A DNA stretch of 64,000 bases from Acanthopleura granulata (lineage: Eukaryota > Mollusca > Polyplacophora > Chitonida > Chitonidae), in contig JABBOT010000001.1 in the NCBI GenBank assembly GCA_016165875.1, positions 9,737,306 to 9,801,305 on the forward strand, given 5' to 3'. Position 1 is the stretch's first letter, and every line of letters starts with the position of its first letter. A model generated the notes under the pieces. That model searched no databases, had not been told where the DNA came from, and was given only the letters and a program-made list of their open reading frames with translations. The position numbers and the translations under genes are program-made. Of this stretch, positions 59,457-64,000 are shown one piece after another.

Positions 59457-62400
59457 AATTTTGCATACAATCAGGTAGCCATCAACGTGTAGTAAACATG
59501 TCACCTAAACAGAAAATCTAGTTAAGTGTGCCACATATCTGCCATCAACAAAAAGCCTAATTATTACTGAGCTTGACAATGTCAGTTTTAGTATAATCAG
59601 TTAATTTTTACTGAAGCAGACGACTGGGAAAGGTGGATGGTGCAAATCCTCACTTTCTCCTTCATGTATTTCTTAGATTTGATGCAAAGCCTCTGTAGGC
59701 ATCCTTATGCATATGGCATATTTGACATGGTAGGCTGTTCCTTATCAAGTGAACTGATTAAACCACCGCCCTTTGCTAGGAACAAACCTCCTGACATACG
59801 ACTGCTGAGAAAGCTGCCAGAGCTGGATTTGAACACGTGACCTCATTAGCCAAGGATCTGACATTTGCACTGAGCCCGGGCTTTAACCATACACCTAAGG
59901 CAGCCAGGGTTCCATTTGTCAAATTAAACAGATGTACACGTATGTAACTAAAAAATACCATACGCATCATTCACATGGAGAGATGTAAGCTTGTTTACTT
60001 TCTGAGGATTTTATGCACCACTCAAAAAAACATCTACTACACTGCTCTCCCTGCTCTGCCCAGTTAGCAACCAGGCATTTATATGGATGCAGGAAAATGA
60101 GAATAAAGATTCAAGGTTTAAGCTCAAAACTACATGTGCATGTGTACTTGCAGTGGCATGTGAACCCCACAGCTGTGACCAGCTCTGATTATACATGTAA
60201 CGCGGCCACAAGTACATGGAGTCGGCACTAGTGTAGCAACAAGCCTGATCAGAAACCCGTATGATGTTAATCAGACTACCAGGTCAACTCGTGTGCACAT
60301 AACCTTGTGGGGAGAAACTCAGCAGGTAAAAACATAATCCCGCAGACAATGTTTGTCTTTTGATGAGGCTGCAGAGACTGTGTGGCTTATTACTACTGTA
60401 GGTGCACACAAATAGCCTGTGTGCAAACATACTGGGTCTGGGGGTCATCTGCAGGTAATTAGGGACTGTGCGGCATGGGTGATTAGGGACTCTATGGTAC
60501 AGATCCAGGTTTACTGCACTGCATAAGGCTTTGCCCAGGAATACCTCTAGCCAGTGCACAGGCACCTGGCTGAGCAACTGTCACCACAGGATTACACAGC
60601 ACTACACACTACATACATGCATACAGTGTGTGAAGATGTGAACAAAGTTGTTCAAATCTACAGCTCACAGTAATGTCATTCACTTCACGTTCAAAGAAAT
60701 AACAGACAAAATCACCTAAATAAATCAAAACTCAGACAAATTCTTCATGATTTTTGTACACCTGACATCAAAAAAACAGCAAAGCACACTAGGCTACCTA
60801 TATATGTACATTCCTTGTAACTATTCTACTGAATACCATACTAATATAATGATGATAAAATGCAGGTTCTTCCCCACTTGCAGTGACCAACATGTACATG
60901 TAGCTGCGCATGCATAACATATATAAAACAATTATAACGTATGTTTCCATTCTCAAATTAAGAGACCCAAGATAGCAGACCAGATGCTGAGGTCATCAAC
61001 ACTGTAAACTAGGAGCAGAACTGTACCACCTATAACCCTGCATATTTCAGGCAGCTTTAAAATATTTTTAAAAATTCTACAGTGCTTATGAACAGAATAA
61101 ATGGCCAATGACTCTGACTCTTGGGGGTGCCATTTTGCCATGTTAACCATCTAGATTGACACTGCCTTACGCTGCAGCCCTCTTTCACCATTGGTATTAA
61201 ACAACATAACACAGTTTCAGACTTACATGAAAGTGTATGTGATCAGGCCCAAAAGTGTATGTGATCAGGCCCAAAAGTGTATGTGATCAGGCCCAAAAAG
61301 TTTCATAAAATAAAATAGTGACAGAGGCATGAGTCGGTTTTCTAGCCAACTCACCCGAACAAGTAACTGTCAACTCCTGCCCAACATTTAAGCATTGTAA
61401 CACAGATAGCTGTTCTTGATTCCACATACAAATCTATGACTGTCCAGTTGGAACAAAAGGCTTTACCACTTAGAATATCCTAAATTCTGCTTTATTGCTC
61501 CAGTGTTTTTCTATTCACCACATGACACTCCACTGTCAATCAAAAAGTGGTATGATGTTAGGTCACATGACATATTCAAGGGTAGTGATTGGCCAAGTCC
61601 TTCAGGGCTTTATAAAATGGCTGCTCAGAATGAATTGTCCGATAAGCATATATACATACATACTGGACAAAATGTCCAGCCTGTAAATTTGTGGGACCAC
61701 CTTGCTTTCGCGCAGATTGAGGTATTGCTAGGCTTTTTGTGTTTTGGCAGCACTTTCATGGATATGATCAGTGCAATGACCTTTGACCTTTCAGATATAT
61801 ATTTACATTAATTTGCATGTTAAGCAGCTTAGTGTGCCCAACTGTCTGTGCCATGTGTTATGGTGTTATCCATATGGAGTTCTTCTACCCTTTTGAAAAC
61901 AAAAGAATGAAAATATGGTGTGCTCCTACATGCATTACAAAACTGATGGAATACAGTGCTCAGCTACAACTGAGTACTTACCAAGTACAGTAAATATGCT
62001 ATCAATATTATAATGAAGTCCACCGTGTGCAAACCTGGCTTTGAGTATAAACAGATGAAAGACGTTCTGGTACATATTCTAATTCTTCTAATTTCTGGAC
62101 ACCTGATCTGCCCTTTTCAGTTCACTTACATGTAATTGTAACAGGGATAAAAAGTTTCTTTTTTCTCCCATGGTTAGACCATCCAATGACCAACATATCC
62201 GTATATTTTTGCTAAAAACTAGGAGAGAGATTAATATGTTGCTTTCAACAGGACCTATATCTGTCGCAATAATGGGAAAAATTAGGGTAGTTCGTCTGTT
62301 TGGCAACAATACATGTTAAAATCCCCAGAGATCTGGTTGAAATAGTGCACTGTCAATTAGAAACTTTACCAGGTGCACTGTACATGTCGACACACCTGTT

Positions 62401-64000
62401 GTAGTCCTTGGTTCAACAACAAAGGAAATACACTCTGCACTTCATGTCAAACATAGCAGGAAAATGTAGTGTAAGGAGTTGTTTCCCTTGATTTGCACCC
62501 AGACATCACTGAACGATAATTTATATGAAAGTCTGACAGCCATAGCACTGCTCTATCCTGAGCAGTTTACCTGATCTGCTGTATTTAGCAGTGTTCAGGT
62601 GCAAGTACATGAGATCATAACAAACTCTGACTCTGAATCAGAAGAACTTGTTGGACTGTGCAGACGGCCTGAACAGTCCATTTGGTTTACTCTGCTCATG
62701 ATTATCTAGTACCTGCAACATGTGTAATCAATTCTTAAGAGGTACCAAAAAAAAAAGCCAAACCCAAAACACACAGTTAAAATGGTAAAACTTTTTTAAG
62801 TTAAAAACTTGGCACATGATTTCTAGAACACTGGATCATAACAATAGTTTTTCTTTTTAATAACAGGTTGAGGAGTAAAAGGATTTTTCAGGTTAGATAA
62901 CTTCTGAAGTATATAAGCCTGTCATGAGTTTTTCAACACAGTTACTTCCCTTTACAGTTGCAACAAGCCAGTATATTATACATATATGTCAATGTGTGTC
63001 AGCAATCATCTCACAGCTAATAAGATGGGTGCTGAAAAACACCAGTCATATGGCTATACTTAGTTCAATATCACTCATAGGAATAGGCTATCTTGTATAA
63101 AAATATGGACGAACACACTGATTCAACTGGGGTTTCCTCACAATGGATAGCACTAAAGTCCTTTACTTCCTAAAAACTATGTGACAAAATATAAACTACA
63201 CACAAATACCACAATTTCAACCCTTTATATTTGCCATACATGTTAGCAACTTTAACTTAGTGCATTCTGACAATATAATTTAACTGGGTGATACAAAAAA
63301 CAAACATTAACCATCTCACCTTGATGGTTATGAAGACTAAAAAACACATTACCTTTCAAAAAACTAATGACAGGTATGTTCAAATATTCATTAATTGGCA
63401 TCTAGAACGGTTACAGTCGTAAATGTTTTGATAATACTAACGTAATAGCTATTCTCTACTTAAGGTTTTGCAACTTTAGTGCCATATACTTCGTAACAGC
63501 TTTAAAAAACTGTGCCTGCTGAGTATTTATCATCTCAATACATATAACTGCAAGACATGCAAGAAAAAGAATATAACATGCCAGAAAACAAGTGCACATG
63601 GTCACACTGAGGACACTTGTTATGATCTCTTCCTCAGAGCATGGGGTCTGCTCACATGGACTGCACACATACAAGCACAGGTGTGGTAGCGACACATACC
63701 TTGAAGAAAACCAATCTACCTGTCTGCCTGTGGATAGGTGATAAGAGAACAGCAGCTTACTTGTGCAGGTGGCTTACCTTAATGAGACTGAGCCAGCCTC
63801 TTCTGCTGGCACACAAGAGAATGTCACACCTGAGAGGGTTCTTTGTGGCAGTGCCCTGGGGCAGGGAAGGGAGGGCAGGGGTTGTCACAGTGTTGCCTTT
63901 GCCTCAGCGCAGACGTCATCTACCCCAGCCAGCAACTGTTAACATCACAGCTCAACCTGCCACTTCCCAACCTTTATTAAGCTCCAGCTCTGAGATGTCA
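59457..64000. other. No gene recognised
   Basis: AT-rich DNA with one small tandem repeat at about 61228. Frames at 60284-60577 and 63456-63695 (minus) show no family motif and no splice context that I trust. Confidence 0.45.
61228..61298. repeat. 22-bp tandem triplication
   Basis: The phrase GTGTATGTGATCAGGCCCAA occurs three times at 22-bp spacing with no visible divergence, so it is young. Confidence 0.9.

Noticed and set aside
63456..63695. A 79-aa minus-strand frame with a Cys-rich start and a hydrophobic middle, as a possible upstream LDB1 exon
   Set aside because: It has no similarity to LDB N-termini and no donor in a matching phase that I could identify.

Overview
The window is animal genomic DNA: intron-rich genes with GT/AG splicing, abundant minisatellites and tRNA-derived SINEs. 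The SINE (tRNA-like head with A and B boxes, long conserved body, AAAT-repeat tail) looks like a family common in molluscs. A mollusc, or at least a lophotrochozoan, is my best guess; this is inference, since no marker gene is present.

Almost everything recognisable is on the minus strand. From right to left: (1) a LIM-domain-binding protein gene (LDB1/NLI/Chip family), eight exons between 56878 and 40987, 393 codons as modelled, with its 5' end uncertain. (2) An orphan terminal-exon candidate at 38529-38431. (3) A complete 12-exon N-acetylglucosamine-6-sulfatase gene, here GNS-B (36214-20744, 508 aa). (4) A spare pair of GNS exons 11 and 12 (17047-16310) with no exons 1-10 of its own. (5) A second complete 12-exon gene, GNS-A (13427-2505, 518 aa). 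A plus-strand terminal exon candidate (1618-1809) meets GNS-A tail to tail. Bases 56879-64000 contain repeats and no gene I can support.

GNS-A and GNS-B are a head-to-tail tandem duplication. Intron phases agree throughout and exons 2-9 and 11 have identical lengths. Both keep the formylglycine motif (CCPSR), the TDDQD metal site and the SDNG metal site, so both should be active lysosomal exosulfatases acting on 6-sulfated N-acetylglucosamine of heparan and keratan sulfate. LDB1 is a nuclear adaptor for LIM-homeodomain and LMO proteins. I see no functional link to the sulfatases.

The most unusual feature is the minisatellites in the GNS genes. Five arrays in GNS-A and two in GNS-B are built from copies of an exon edge with its splice site: the 3' ends of exons 1, 3, 5 and 9 with their donors, and the 5' end of exon 8 with its acceptor. 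The genes therefore carry strings of decoy splice sites. The exon 8 and exon 9 arrays occur in both paralogs with nearly the same period. Other arrays (25-, 32-, 37- and 82-bp units, and a G-rich one) are unrelated to exons. They fill GNS-B intron 10, the GNS intergenic space and LDB1 introns. Two long inverted repeats lie in GNS-B intron 1.
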